This document shows positions 48,346 to 55,564 of a DNA stretch of 64,000 nucleotides, in pieces. The translations under genes were made by a program, and so were the position numbers. The stretch covers positions 4,588,001-4,652,000 of the forward strand of contig NZ_BNEL01000001.1 in the NCBI RefSeq assembly GCF_018327685.1, given 5' to 3'. The DNA is from Streptomyces sp. TS71-3 (GTDB taxonomy: Bacteria > Actinomycetota > Actinomycetes > Streptomycetales > Streptomycetaceae). Within the stretch, counting starts at the first letter, position 1. Every line of letters begins with the position of its first letter. Under the pieces are notes generated by a model. The model made no database searches. It had not been told where the DNA came from and saw only the letters and a program-made list of their open reading frames with translations.

Positions 48346-48403
48346 GCGGACGGAAAACGGCCCGCCCTTCCGGAAAGGGAAGGGCGGGCCGTTTTCCGTC
48401 CGC
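48346..48403. terminator. Strong bidirectional terminator, 26-bp stem
   Basis: Arms at 48346-48371 and 48378-48403 pair perfectly around a 6-nt loop. The stem includes GGAAAAC/GTTTTCC, which gives T-rich stretches in both directions. It lies 2 nt after the ANTAR gene and about 110 nt beyond the stop of the convergent livF. Confidence 0.92.
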
Positions 48404-48515
48404 GGAGCCGGGAGCGGGCAGGCCGGAGCCGGTGGCGGGCCCTGGGGGCCCGTTCAGCTCCGGCCTGGCCGACGGCCCGTCCCCGGATCGCTCCGGGAGC
48501 GGGCCGCCGGCGGCG

Positions 48516-49232
48516 TCAGTCCTCGCCGAGGTACGCCTTGCGGACGGACTCGTCGTGCAGGAGGGCCTGGCCGGTGCCCGAGACGGAGATCGTGCCGACC
48601 TCCATGACGTGGCCCTGGTCGGCCAGCGAGAGGGCTGCCTGCGCGTTCTGCTCGATGAGCAGGATGGTGATCCCCTCGGAGCTGAGCTCGCGGATCGTCG
48701 ACATGATCTTCTGCATCATGATCGGCGAGAGGCCCATGGAGGGCTCGTCGAGCATGAGCAGCTTCGGCCGGGACATCAGCGCCCGGCCCATGGCCAGCAT
48801 CTGCTGCTCACCGCCCGAGAGCGTGCCCGCGGCCTGCCTGCGGCGTTCCCCGAGGATGGGGAAGAGGTCGTAGGCACGCTGCACGTCCGCCGCGACCCCC
48901 GCCTTGTCCTTGCGGAGGAAGGCGCCGAGGAGGAGGTTCTCCTCGATCGTCATGCGCGGGAAGATGTGCCGGCCCTCGGGGGAGTGGGCGAGCCCGCGGG
49001 CCACGATCTGGTCGGGCCGCAGCCTCTTGAGCGGCTCCCCGTCGAAGGTGACGGTGCCGGAACGCGCCTTGAGCAGCCCGGAGAGGGTGCGCAGGGTGGT
49101 CGTCTTGCCGGCGCCGTTGGTGCCGATGAGGGTGACGATCTCACCCGCCTTCACCTGGAAGGAGATGCCCTTGACGGCCTCGATCTTGCCGTAGGCGACG
49201 CGGAGGTCGTCGACCTCTAGGAGCGCGGTCAC
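48516..49232 (-). CDS. livF: Branched-chain amino acid ABC transporter ATP-binding protein
   Basis: A 238-residue ATPase from GTG 49232. Walker A is LIGTNGAGKTTTLRTLSG near 36-53, the signature GTLSGGEQQMLAMGRAL near 137-153, and Walker B PKLLMLDEPSMGL. EGRHIFPRMTIEENLLLG is typical of LivF. It is the second ATPase of the high-affinity leucine/isoleucine/valine uptake system. Its start overlaps the livG stop by 4 nt, and it is the last gene of the liv operon. Confidence 0.93.
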   Translation of the reverse strand: MTALLEVDDLRVAYGKIEAVKGISFQVKAGEIVTLIGTNGAGKTTTLRTLSGLLKARSGTVTFDGEPLKRLRPDQIVARGLAHSPEGRHIFPRMTIEENLLLGAFLRKDKAGVAADVQRAYDLFPILGERRRQAAGTLSGGEQQMLAMGRALMSRPKLLMLDEPSMGLSPIMMQKIMSTIRELSSEGITILLIEQNAQAALSLADQGHVMEVGTISVSGTGQALLHDESVRKAYLGED

Positions 49233-50095
49233 TTGGCGTCCTCCTGGGTGTCCGCGGCGCCGACCGCCGCCTCGGCGGCCTCGACCTCGGCGAGTGCCTC
49301 GTCCTCCGGCGAGTCGTCCATGGGGCTGCCGATGTAGGCGGCGATGACGCGCTCGTCGGCCTGGACGACGTCGGGCGTGCCCTCGACGAGCTTCTGGCCC
49401 TGGACGAGGACGGCGACGCGGTCGCAGAGGTTGAAGATGAACCGCATGTCGTGCTCGATGACCAGGACGGCGATGCCCTTGTCCCGGATGGCGAAGACGA
49501 GCTCCTCGGCGGCCCTGGTCTCCTGCGGGTTCATGCCCGCGGTCGGCTCGTCGAGCAGCAGCAGCCCGGGCTCGCTGGCGAGGGCGCGGGCGATCTCCAG
49601 CTTGCGCTGCTCGCCGTAGGGGAGGTTGCGCGCCAGGTGGTCCGCCTTCCTGGTGAGGCCGGTGAACTCCAGCAGCTCCATGGCGCGGGCCCGCGAGGCC
49701 GCCTCCGCCTTGCGGAACCCGGGGCCGCGCAGCAGGGCCGACCAGAGGCCTTCCTTGGTGCGGGTGTGCCGGCCGACGAGGACGTTCTCCAGGACGGTCA
49801 TGTTGGCGAAGAGCCGGATGTTCTGGAAGGTCCGCGCGATGCCGGCCTGGGTGACCAGGTGGGGCTTGGGCGGCAGGGTGGTGCCCCGGTAGGCGACGCG
49901 TCCCTCGGTGGGGATGTAGAGGCCCGTGAGGCAGTTGAAGAAGGTGGTCTTACCGGCGCCGTTGGGGCCGATGAGGCCGACGATCTCGCCGGCGCTCACC
50001 GTGAGCGAGACGTCCCGGACGGCGGTGAGGCCGCCGAAACGCATCGTCACGCCGTCCGCCTGGAGGACGGTGGTGGTCTCGGTGGTGGTGGTCAT
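49229..50095 (-). CDS. livG: Branched-chain amino acid ABC transporter ATP-binding protein
   Basis: A 288-residue ATPase. Walker A is LIGPNGAGKTTFFNCLTGLY near 36-55, with the LivG-type insertion IARTFQNIRLFANMTVLENVLVG, the signature NLPYGEQRKLEIARAL and Walker B PGLLLLDEPTAGMNPQET. The C-terminal ADERVIAAYIG motif is followed by an acidic Ala/Glu-rich tail of about 35 residues. It lies 6 nt downstream of livM. Confidence 0.93.
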   Translation of the reverse strand: MTTTTETTTVLQADGVTMRFGGLTAVRDVSLTVSAGEIVGLIGPNGAGKTTFFNCLTGLYIPTEGRVAYRGTTLPPKPHLVTQAGIARTFQNIRLFANMTVLENVLVGRHTRTKEGLWSALLRGPGFRKAEAASRARAMELLEFTGLTRKADHLARNLPYGEQRKLEIARALASEPGLLLLDEPTAGMNPQETRAAEELVFAIRDKGIAVLVIEHDMRFIFNLCDRVAVLVQGQKLVEGTPDVVQADERVIAAYIGSPMDDSPEDEALAEVEAAEAAVGAADTQEDAK

Positions 50096-50101
50096 GCTGG
50101 T

Positions 50102-51916
50102 TCAGCCCCCCGCCTTGGCGACGCCGGTGGCCGGCTCCAGGGTCGTCTGGTCCGGGACGTCCATCTGCCCGGTCGCCCGGAACTCGAGCTTCTTGCGGCT
50201 GTCGGAGATGATCCCCTCGGGGCGGAAGCGCATCAGGAGGACCAGGGCGACACCGAAGGCCAGCAGCTCGTACTCCTTGAGGAAGCCGAGCTTCTCCGGG
50301 ATGAGGTACAGCAGGCTGGCGCCGAGCAGCGGGCCGCCCACCGTGCCCATGCCGCCCAGCACCACGGCGGCGAGCAGGAACGCCGAGTTGGGCGGGGCCG
50401 CGCCGGCGAACTGGTACGGGTTGGGCACGACGCCGTAGGTCTCGTGCGCGTACACCGTGCCGGCCAGGCCGGCGAGGGTGGCGCCGAGGGCGAACGCGAC
50501 GAGCTTCACCCGGAAGCCGTTGATGCCCATGGCGGTGGCGGCGGTCTCGTCCTCGCGGATGGCGACCCAGGACCGCCCGATGCGGGAGTCGGCAGCGCGG
50601 GTGAAGACGAGCACCACGATCGCCGTGAAGATCAGCATCAGGAAGAAGTAGTTCGCGAACCGGCCGATGGTGAAGGGGCCGAGATCGTGCGACTGGGAGA
50701 AGTCGAACCCGAAGACGTTGAGGTCCGGCACGTTGGTGATGCCGTCCGGGCCGTTGGTGATGTCCGGGCCCGAGCTGCCGTCCATGTTGTTGACGGCGAT
50801 GCGGAAGATCTCTCCGAAGCCCAGGGTGACGATCGCCAGGTAGTCGCCGCGCAGCCGTAGCGTCGGGGCGCCGATGAGGACACCGAAGACCAGGCTGGAG
50901 CCCATCCCGATGAGCGCCGCGCCCCAGAAGGGCACGTGCACGCCGGAGAACCGGGAGAACTCGGAACCGGAGACCAGCGCCGCCGCGTAGGCCCCCACAC
51001 CGAGGAAGGCGACGTAGCCGAGGTCGAGCAGGCCGGTGAGGCCGACGACGATGTTCAGGCCGAGGGCGACCGTGGCGAAGATCAGGATGTTCACGCCGAG
51101 GTTGGCGTTGTGGTCGTCCGACTGCGTGAACGGGAAGATCACCGCGGCGATGAAGGCCATGGTGGTGGAGAAACCGCGGTGGCCGGCGTTGAGCCGGGAG
51201 TACCGCACGGTCAGGCCGGAGGTGTTCAGGGCCCAGGCGCCGATGGCGAGGAGGAGGACGAAGCCGATGAAGGTCTCGCTCTCCTCCGGGTCGATCCCGA
51301 TGCCGTAGGTGAAGACCACCAGGCCGAGGGCGACGACCAGGGTCAGGATGACCCGCTGGACCCAGTCGCTGGGCAGGTCGGCCTCGGGTATGTGGGCCGG
51401 CCTGCTGAAGTACGCGGCGAGGCCCGTCGCCTCGTTGTCCGCGGGCTGCGGCAGGCCGAGGGCGCCCAGGACCCCGACGAGCCCGCCGGCCATGGCGAGG
51501 AGGCCGCCCGGCTCCAGGTTGACCAGGCCGCCGAGCTCGATGGTGATGGCGATGCCCGTGTACCAGGTGACCGCGAACGCCGAGAGGGCGGCGAGGAAGA
51601 GCGCGTTGGGGCTCTTGCCCGGGTTGAGCCAGCGCAGCCCCTTCACGCCGTGGGCACCGAGGCCGAAGGCGACGGTGATGACTCCGGCGACGATCGCGAG
51701 GAGCTGGAGCCCCGCCGGATAGCCGTAGTAGGTGAGGTCACCGGCGAAGTCGGAGGTCCAGGTCCACGGCAGGAACGCGCTGACGACGGTGATCAGACCG
51801 CCGGCCGGGACGAGGGCCCGCGCGAGGCCGGCCGGCAGGGGCAGCAGACCCCGCGCCGGGGGAGTGTCCATGGCCGGTGGGGTGCTTTTCGTGGTGGTGG
51901 TCATGGTGTTCATCAC
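50102..51916 (-). CDS. livM: Branched-chain amino acid ABC transporter permease
   Basis: A 604-residue permease. The C-terminal half is the LivM core with TVALGLNIVVGLTGLLDLGYVAFLGVGAY, the permease loop IVTLGFGEIFRIAVNN and GTVYAHETYGVV. The N-terminal half has an additional set of five or six transmembrane helices, so it is longer than E. coli LivM (about 425 residues). ATG 51916 overlaps the livH stop. Pairs with LivH to form the membrane channel. Confidence 0.92.
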   Translation of the reverse strand: MMNTMTTTTKSTPPAMDTPPARGLLPLPAGLARALVPAGGLITVVSAFLPWTWTSDFAGDLTYYGYPAGLQLLAIVAGVITVAFGLGAHGVKGLRWLNPGKSPNALFLAALSAFAVTWYTGIAITIELGGLVNLEPGGLLAMAGGLVGVLGALGLPQPADNEATGLAAYFSRPAHIPEADLPSDWVQRVILTLVVALGLVVFTYGIGIDPEESETFIGFVLLLAIGAWALNTSGLTVRYSRLNAGHRGFSTTMAFIAAVIFPFTQSDDHNANLGVNILIFATVALGLNIVVGLTGLLDLGYVAFLGVGAYAAALVSGSEFSRFSGVHVPFWGAALIGMGSSLVFGVLIGAPTLRLRGDYLAIVTLGFGEIFRIAVNNMDGSSGPDITNGPDGITNVPDLNVFGFDFSQSHDLGPFTIGRFANYFFLMLIFTAIVVLVFTRAADSRIGRSWVAIREDETAATAMGINGFRVKLVAFALGATLAGLAGTVYAHETYGVVPNPYQFAGAAPPNSAFLLAAVVLGGMGTVGGPLLGASLLYLIPEKLGFLKEYELLAFGVALVLLMRFRPEGIISDSRKKLEFRATGQMDVPDQTTLEPATGVAKAGG

Positions 51917-52845
51917 GCCCTGTCAGCGACGCGTTCGCCTAGGAGGCCTTGTGGCCTGAACAGCAGGACAAGGATGAGCAGGACGAAGGCCCAGACCGCC
52001 GCCCAGGCCTGCCCGCCGAGCTGGTGCATCCCGGGGATGTCGGAGATGTAGGAGGTGGCGATGGCCTCCGCGAGGCCGAGTACCAGACCGCCGAGCATGG
52101 CGCCGTAGATGTTCCCGATGCCGCCGAGGACCGCCGCGGTGAAGGCCTTCAGACCTGCCTGGAAGCCCATGTCGTACGAGACGCTGCCGATCTTGAACCC
52201 GTAGGCGACACCGGCGATGGCGGCGAAGAAACCGCCGATCGCGAACGCGATCACAATGATCTTGTTGGTGTTGATGCCCATGAGCTGCGCCGTGTCCGGG
52301 TCCTGGGCGGTGGCCTGCATGGCGCGGCCGGTGCGCGAGGTCTTGGTGAAGAACGCCAGGGCGGCCATGCACACGGGGGCGGCGATCAGCAGGAAGATGT
52401 CGCCGGCCTGGATGCGGACGCTGCCCAGGTGGTACGGCCCGAAGGGCAGTCCGGGAAACGAGATCGCGGACCTGGCGTGCGGGTAGAGGTTGAAGACGAG
52501 CTGCTGGAGCGCGAGGGACAGGCCGATCGCCGTGATGAGCGGGGCCAGCCGGGGCGCGCCACGTAGTGGCCGGTAGGCGAAGCGTTCGGCGCCGATCGCG
52601 ACGAGGACCGCGACGAGCCCGCCTCCCACGATCATGAGGGGGACGGCGACCCACATGGAGGTGCCTGCGGGAAGGATGTAGACGTAGACCGTGAGTGCGC
52701 CGAAGCCGCCGGTCATGAAGATCTCGCCGTGGGCGAAGTTGATGAGCTGGACGATGCCGTAGACCATCGTGTAACCGATGGCTATCAGCCCGTACATCGA
52801 GCCGAGGAACAGCCCGTTGGCCAGCTGCTGCGGCAGAGCATGCAC
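51913..52845 (-). CDS. livH: Branched-chain amino acid ABC transporter permease
   Basis: A 310-residue permease from GTG 52845 (VHALPQQLANGLFLGSMYGLIA), the expected LivH N-terminus; upstream in-frame codons lie in the leader. Eight or so hydrophobic helices are present, with MVYGIVQLINFAHGEIFMTGGF and the coupling-loop region AFTAAVLGGIGNIYGAMLGGLVLG. It overlaps livM by 4 nt. Confidence 0.93.
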   Translation of the reverse strand: MHALPQQLANGLFLGSMYGLIAIGYTMVYGIVQLINFAHGEIFMTGGFGALTVYVYILPAGTSMWVAVPLMIVGGGLVAVLVAIGAERFAYRPLRGAPRLAPLITAIGLSLALQQLVFNLYPHARSAISFPGLPFGPYHLGSVRIQAGDIFLLIAAPVCMAALAFFTKTSRTGRAMQATAQDPDTAQLMGINTNKIIVIAFAIGGFFAAIAGVAYGFKIGSVSYDMGFQAGLKAFTAAVLGGIGNIYGAMLGGLVLGLAEAIATSYISDIPGMHQLGGQAWAAVWAFVLLILVLLFRPQGLLGERVADRA

Positions 52846-52928
52846 CGCGTGGCCTCCGTGTCTGGGTGAGTGATGGGGATGGGCGGGGAGGCCGGGACGG
52901 GTGTCTGCGCCCTTGCCGGGCCCCGAGT

Positions 52929-52969
52929 GCGTCACGCCCGGCACCGCGGTGGGGTGCCGGGCGTGACGC
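52929..52969 (-). terminator. Hairpin between the binding-protein gene and livH
   Basis: A perfect 17-bp stem has arms GCGTCACGCCCGGCACC (52929-52945) and its complement (52953-52969) with a 7-nt loop. It lies about 60 nt after the binding-protein stop and about 85 nt before livH. As an attenuator it would allow more binding protein than permease. Confidence 0.8.
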
Positions 52970-53027
52970 GTGGTGCGGTCCGCGCCGGGCGCGGGAGGTC
53001 AGCCGGTGCCGGCCGACCGCGGGAGGG

Positions 53028-54269
53028 TCAGCCGGCGTTGAAGGTGCCGCTCTTCACGGCGGTCCACTTGCCGCTCTTGACCTGGTAGACGGTGAGCTGC
53101 TTGTTGACCGTGTCGCCGTACTCGTCGAAGGCGACGGGGCCGGCGATGCCCTGGAAGTTGGTCTTCTGGACGGCGGCGACCACGTCCGCGCGGTTCTTGT
53201 CGAGGTCGTCGGGGAGCTTGTTGCTGTTGGCCTTGACGACCTCGCCGACCGCCTTGATCACGGCGTTGGCGGCGTCGTACGAGTAGCCGCCGTAGGTGCC
53301 GTAGTCGCCGGGGTACTTCTTGTCCTTGTAGGTCTTGATGAAGCTCTTCGCGGCGTCGACGGTGTCGAGCGGGACGCCGACGGAGGTGGCGAGGTCGCCC
53401 TCGGCGGCCTTGCCCGCGGTCTTGATGTAGGTGTCCGAGAACATGCCGTCGCCGCCGAACAGCGGGATCTTGGCGCCGGCGTCCTTCAGCTGCTTGGTGA
53501 TGACCTGGGACTCGTCGTACTGGCCGCCGTAGTAGACCATGTCGGCGCCCGAGTTCTTGATCTTGGTGACCAGGCTGGAGAAGTCGCGGTCGCCGGTGTT
53601 GACGTGGTCCTCACCGATGACCTTGCCGCCGAGCTTCAGGGCGTTCGACTTGAAGAGCTTGGCCAGGCCGGCGCCGTAGGTCTGCTTGTCGTCGACGACG
53701 AAGAGCTTCTTCTTGCCGAGCGTCTTCACCGCGTACTGGGCGGCGAAGCCACCCTGGAGGGCGTCCGTGGTGGCGGTGCGGAAGTACGTCTTGAACGGCC
53801 GCTTCTTCGAGGTCTGCCAGTTCTTGCCCTGGGTGAGCTCCGGGGCCGTGTTGGCGGGCGAGATCTCGGCCATGTTGGCGGCCGCGAACGTCTGCTGCAT
53901 CGAGGTGGCGACGCCCGAGTTGAGGGGGCCGATGACGGCCAGCGCCTTCTTGTTGGCGACGAGCTGGGAGGCGTTCTGCTGGCCGGTGGCGGGCAGCGCC
54001 TTGTCGTCGAGGGCCTGCACCTTGAAGGTCACGCCGGGGACGGTCTTCTTCGCGTTGGCCTCGTCGACGGCGATCTGCGTGCCGAACTGGATGCCGAGGC
54101 CGGTGGCCGAGTTCTGGCCGGTCAGCGGGGCGTCAACACCGATGACGACCGTGGTGCCGCCGTCGCCACCACTGCTGTCGTCCTTCTTGTCGCGCGAACC
54201 GCAGGCAGTGAGCGTGAGAGCTCCCGCGGAGAGCACGGCGGTGATGGCTATGAGCGAACGTTGGCGCAC
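53028..54269 (-). CDS. livK: Branched-chain amino acid ABC transporter substrate-binding lipoprotein
   Basis: A 413-residue secreted protein from GTG 54269, preceded by GGAAAGGA. The signal peptide VRQRSLIAITAVLSAGA ends in the lipobox LTAC, so the mature protein is a lipoprotein anchored by Lgt. The Leu/Ile/Val-binding fold is seen in VVIGVDAPLTGQNSATG, AVIGPLNSGVATSMQ, YFRTATTDALQGGFAAQY and FVVDDKQTYGAG. It delivers ligand to LivHM. First gene of the liv operon; the specificity is inferred from the gene set. Confidence 0.93.
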   Translation of the reverse strand: MRQRSLIAITAVLSAGALTLTACGSRDKKDDSSGGDGGTTVVIGVDAPLTGQNSATGLGIQFGTQIAVDEANAKKTVPGVTFKVQALDDKALPATGQQNASQLVANKKALAVIGPLNSGVATSMQQTFAAANMAEISPANTAPELTQGKNWQTSKKRPFKTYFRTATTDALQGGFAAQYAVKTLGKKKLFVVDDKQTYGAGLAKLFKSNALKLGGKVIGEDHVNTGDRDFSSLVTKIKNSGADMVYYGGQYDESQVITKQLKDAGAKIPLFGGDGMFSDTYIKTAGKAAEGDLATSVGVPLDTVDAAKSFIKTYKDKKYPGDYGTYGGYSYDAANAVIKAVGEVVKANSNKLPDDLDKNRADVVAAVQKTNFQGIAGPVAFDEYGDTVNKQLTVYQVKSGKWTAVKSGTFNAG

Positions 54270-54917
54270 GATCAGTCCTTTCCCAGGGCGCGGCGCTCCC
54301 TTGTGGGGCGACCGGGTCGAGCGCGAGAACCGAACTGACAATGAATCCGGTGGCGCGGTGACTGGCTGTGACTCTAAACGGGGGTTTGAAGACAGTGGAG
54401 TGTCCACGCCGATGCTGTGACGTTCTTGTTATGACCTGACCTAAATGCTGCGCTAAAAGGGACGGATGAGTGTGGATGCTTCGCGGCGTTCTGTCCACCA
54501 GTTGAGAACCTGCAGGACTGTCCGGGGGTTTTGGTCATGACGCGGCCGCTCGTGGGGCTGCTCTGTGGTGGCCTTGGAAGGCTTCCAAAGCGTCCATGAA
54601 GCCTGGATGAAACTCCGCCCTGCTTTGCAACCGTATTACGCAGTGTTAGGTCCGGGAAAGGAAGTCAGACATTCCGTGGGGCCATTGCCCATTCACGGAC
54701 GGCCAACCGGATGGCGGCCCTGTGCCCGGTTCTTCCTCCGCGCCACCGGGCAGCGGTGTGCCCGGGTTTGCCAACGCCCGGTGCCGGTGCGGGGCTTGGC
54801 CGTCGGGTGGATGGGCCGGTGGATGGGTGTAGGGGCCACGCTGACGTGCCGGACACGGCCGCCTCGCCCGGGTTCGGGCACCGGGCGAGGCGCGCGGGGT
54901 GAAGCCGCCCGTCGCGC
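54270..54917. promoter_or_regulatory. liv operon upstream region
   Basis: A 650-nt gap with no supported gene, of reduced G+C at 54340-54660. It should hold the liv promoter on the minus strand. A perfect palindrome TTGGAAG-G-CTTCCAA is at 54574-54588, and a second short dyad TCCA-n7-TGGA follows at about 54593-54607; these are operator candidates. A thioesterase terminator lies at its far end. Confidence 0.4.
54860..54892 (-). terminator. Terminator hairpin after the thioesterase gene
   Basis: Arms CGCCTCGCCCGG (54860-54871) and CCGGGCGAGGCG (54881-54892) with a 9-nt loop lie 25 nt beyond the minus-strand stop at 54918. Confidence 0.75.
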
Positions 54918-55403
54918 TCAGGCGGCGCTGCCGTTCGTCGCCGTCTCGCGCAGCATGCAGGTGAGGCGGGCGGTGCAGACCCGGTTCTCCTCCTCGTCGG
55001 TGATCACGATCTCGTACGTGGCCATGGAGCGGCCCCGGTGCACGGGGGTCGCGACACCGGTGACCAGGCCGGAGCGCGCGCCCCTGTGGTGGGTGCAGTT
55101 GAGGTCGACGCCCACCGCCACGCGGCTCGGCCCGCCGTGCAGCATCGTGCCGACCGAGCCGAGCGTCTCGGCCAGCACCGCGGAGGCCCCGCCGTGCAGC
55201 AGGCCGTACGGCTGGGTGTTGCCCTCGACCGGCATGGTGCCCACCACCCGCTCCGCCGAGGCCTCCTTGACCTCGATGCCCATCCGGGTGTCGAGCGCGC
55301 CCGGCGAGAACATCGCGGGCAGGTCGATCCCGGACGCTGCGTACTCCTCGATGACCTCCTGCGGAAACTTCACGGTGCGCGGCGCGCCGCCCTGCTCGCC
55401 CAT
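54918..55403 (-). CDS. PaaI-type hotdog-fold thioesterase
   Basis: A 161-residue acyl-CoA thioesterase-like protein starting MGEQGGAPRTVKFPQ at ATG 55403, with GGAG 8 nt upstream; ATG 55448 is an in-frame alternative adding 15 residues. The hotdog fold is seen in VVGTMPVEGNTQPYGLLHGGASAVLAE, where HGG and the following Ala/Glu form the active-site helix, then NCTHHRGARSGLVTGVATPVHRGRSMATYEI. Substrate is unknown; the PaaI class often acts on aryl-CoA. A separate gene, not obviously in an operon with the oxidoreductase behind it. Confidence 0.86.
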   Translation of the reverse strand: MGEQGGAPRTVKFPQEVIEEYAASGIDLPAMFSPGALDTRMGIEVKEASAERVVGTMPVEGNTQPYGLLHGGASAVLAETLGSVGTMLHGGPSRVAVGVDLNCTHHRGARSGLVTGVATPVHRGRSMATYEIVITDEEENRVCTARLTCMLRETATNGSAA

Positions 55404-55564
55404 CTGCCAGGCTCCGATCCTCGGGTGCGTGTTGCTGCCCCATCTCATACGCCAGGACGCCGCTGAGCAAGTGCTTAGGGCCTGACGTCGCACGGGGGAC
55501 GGAGCCTGGTCGCACGGCGGACGGGAGCCGTGTCGCACGGCCGACAGGAGCTTGACGGCAGGCC

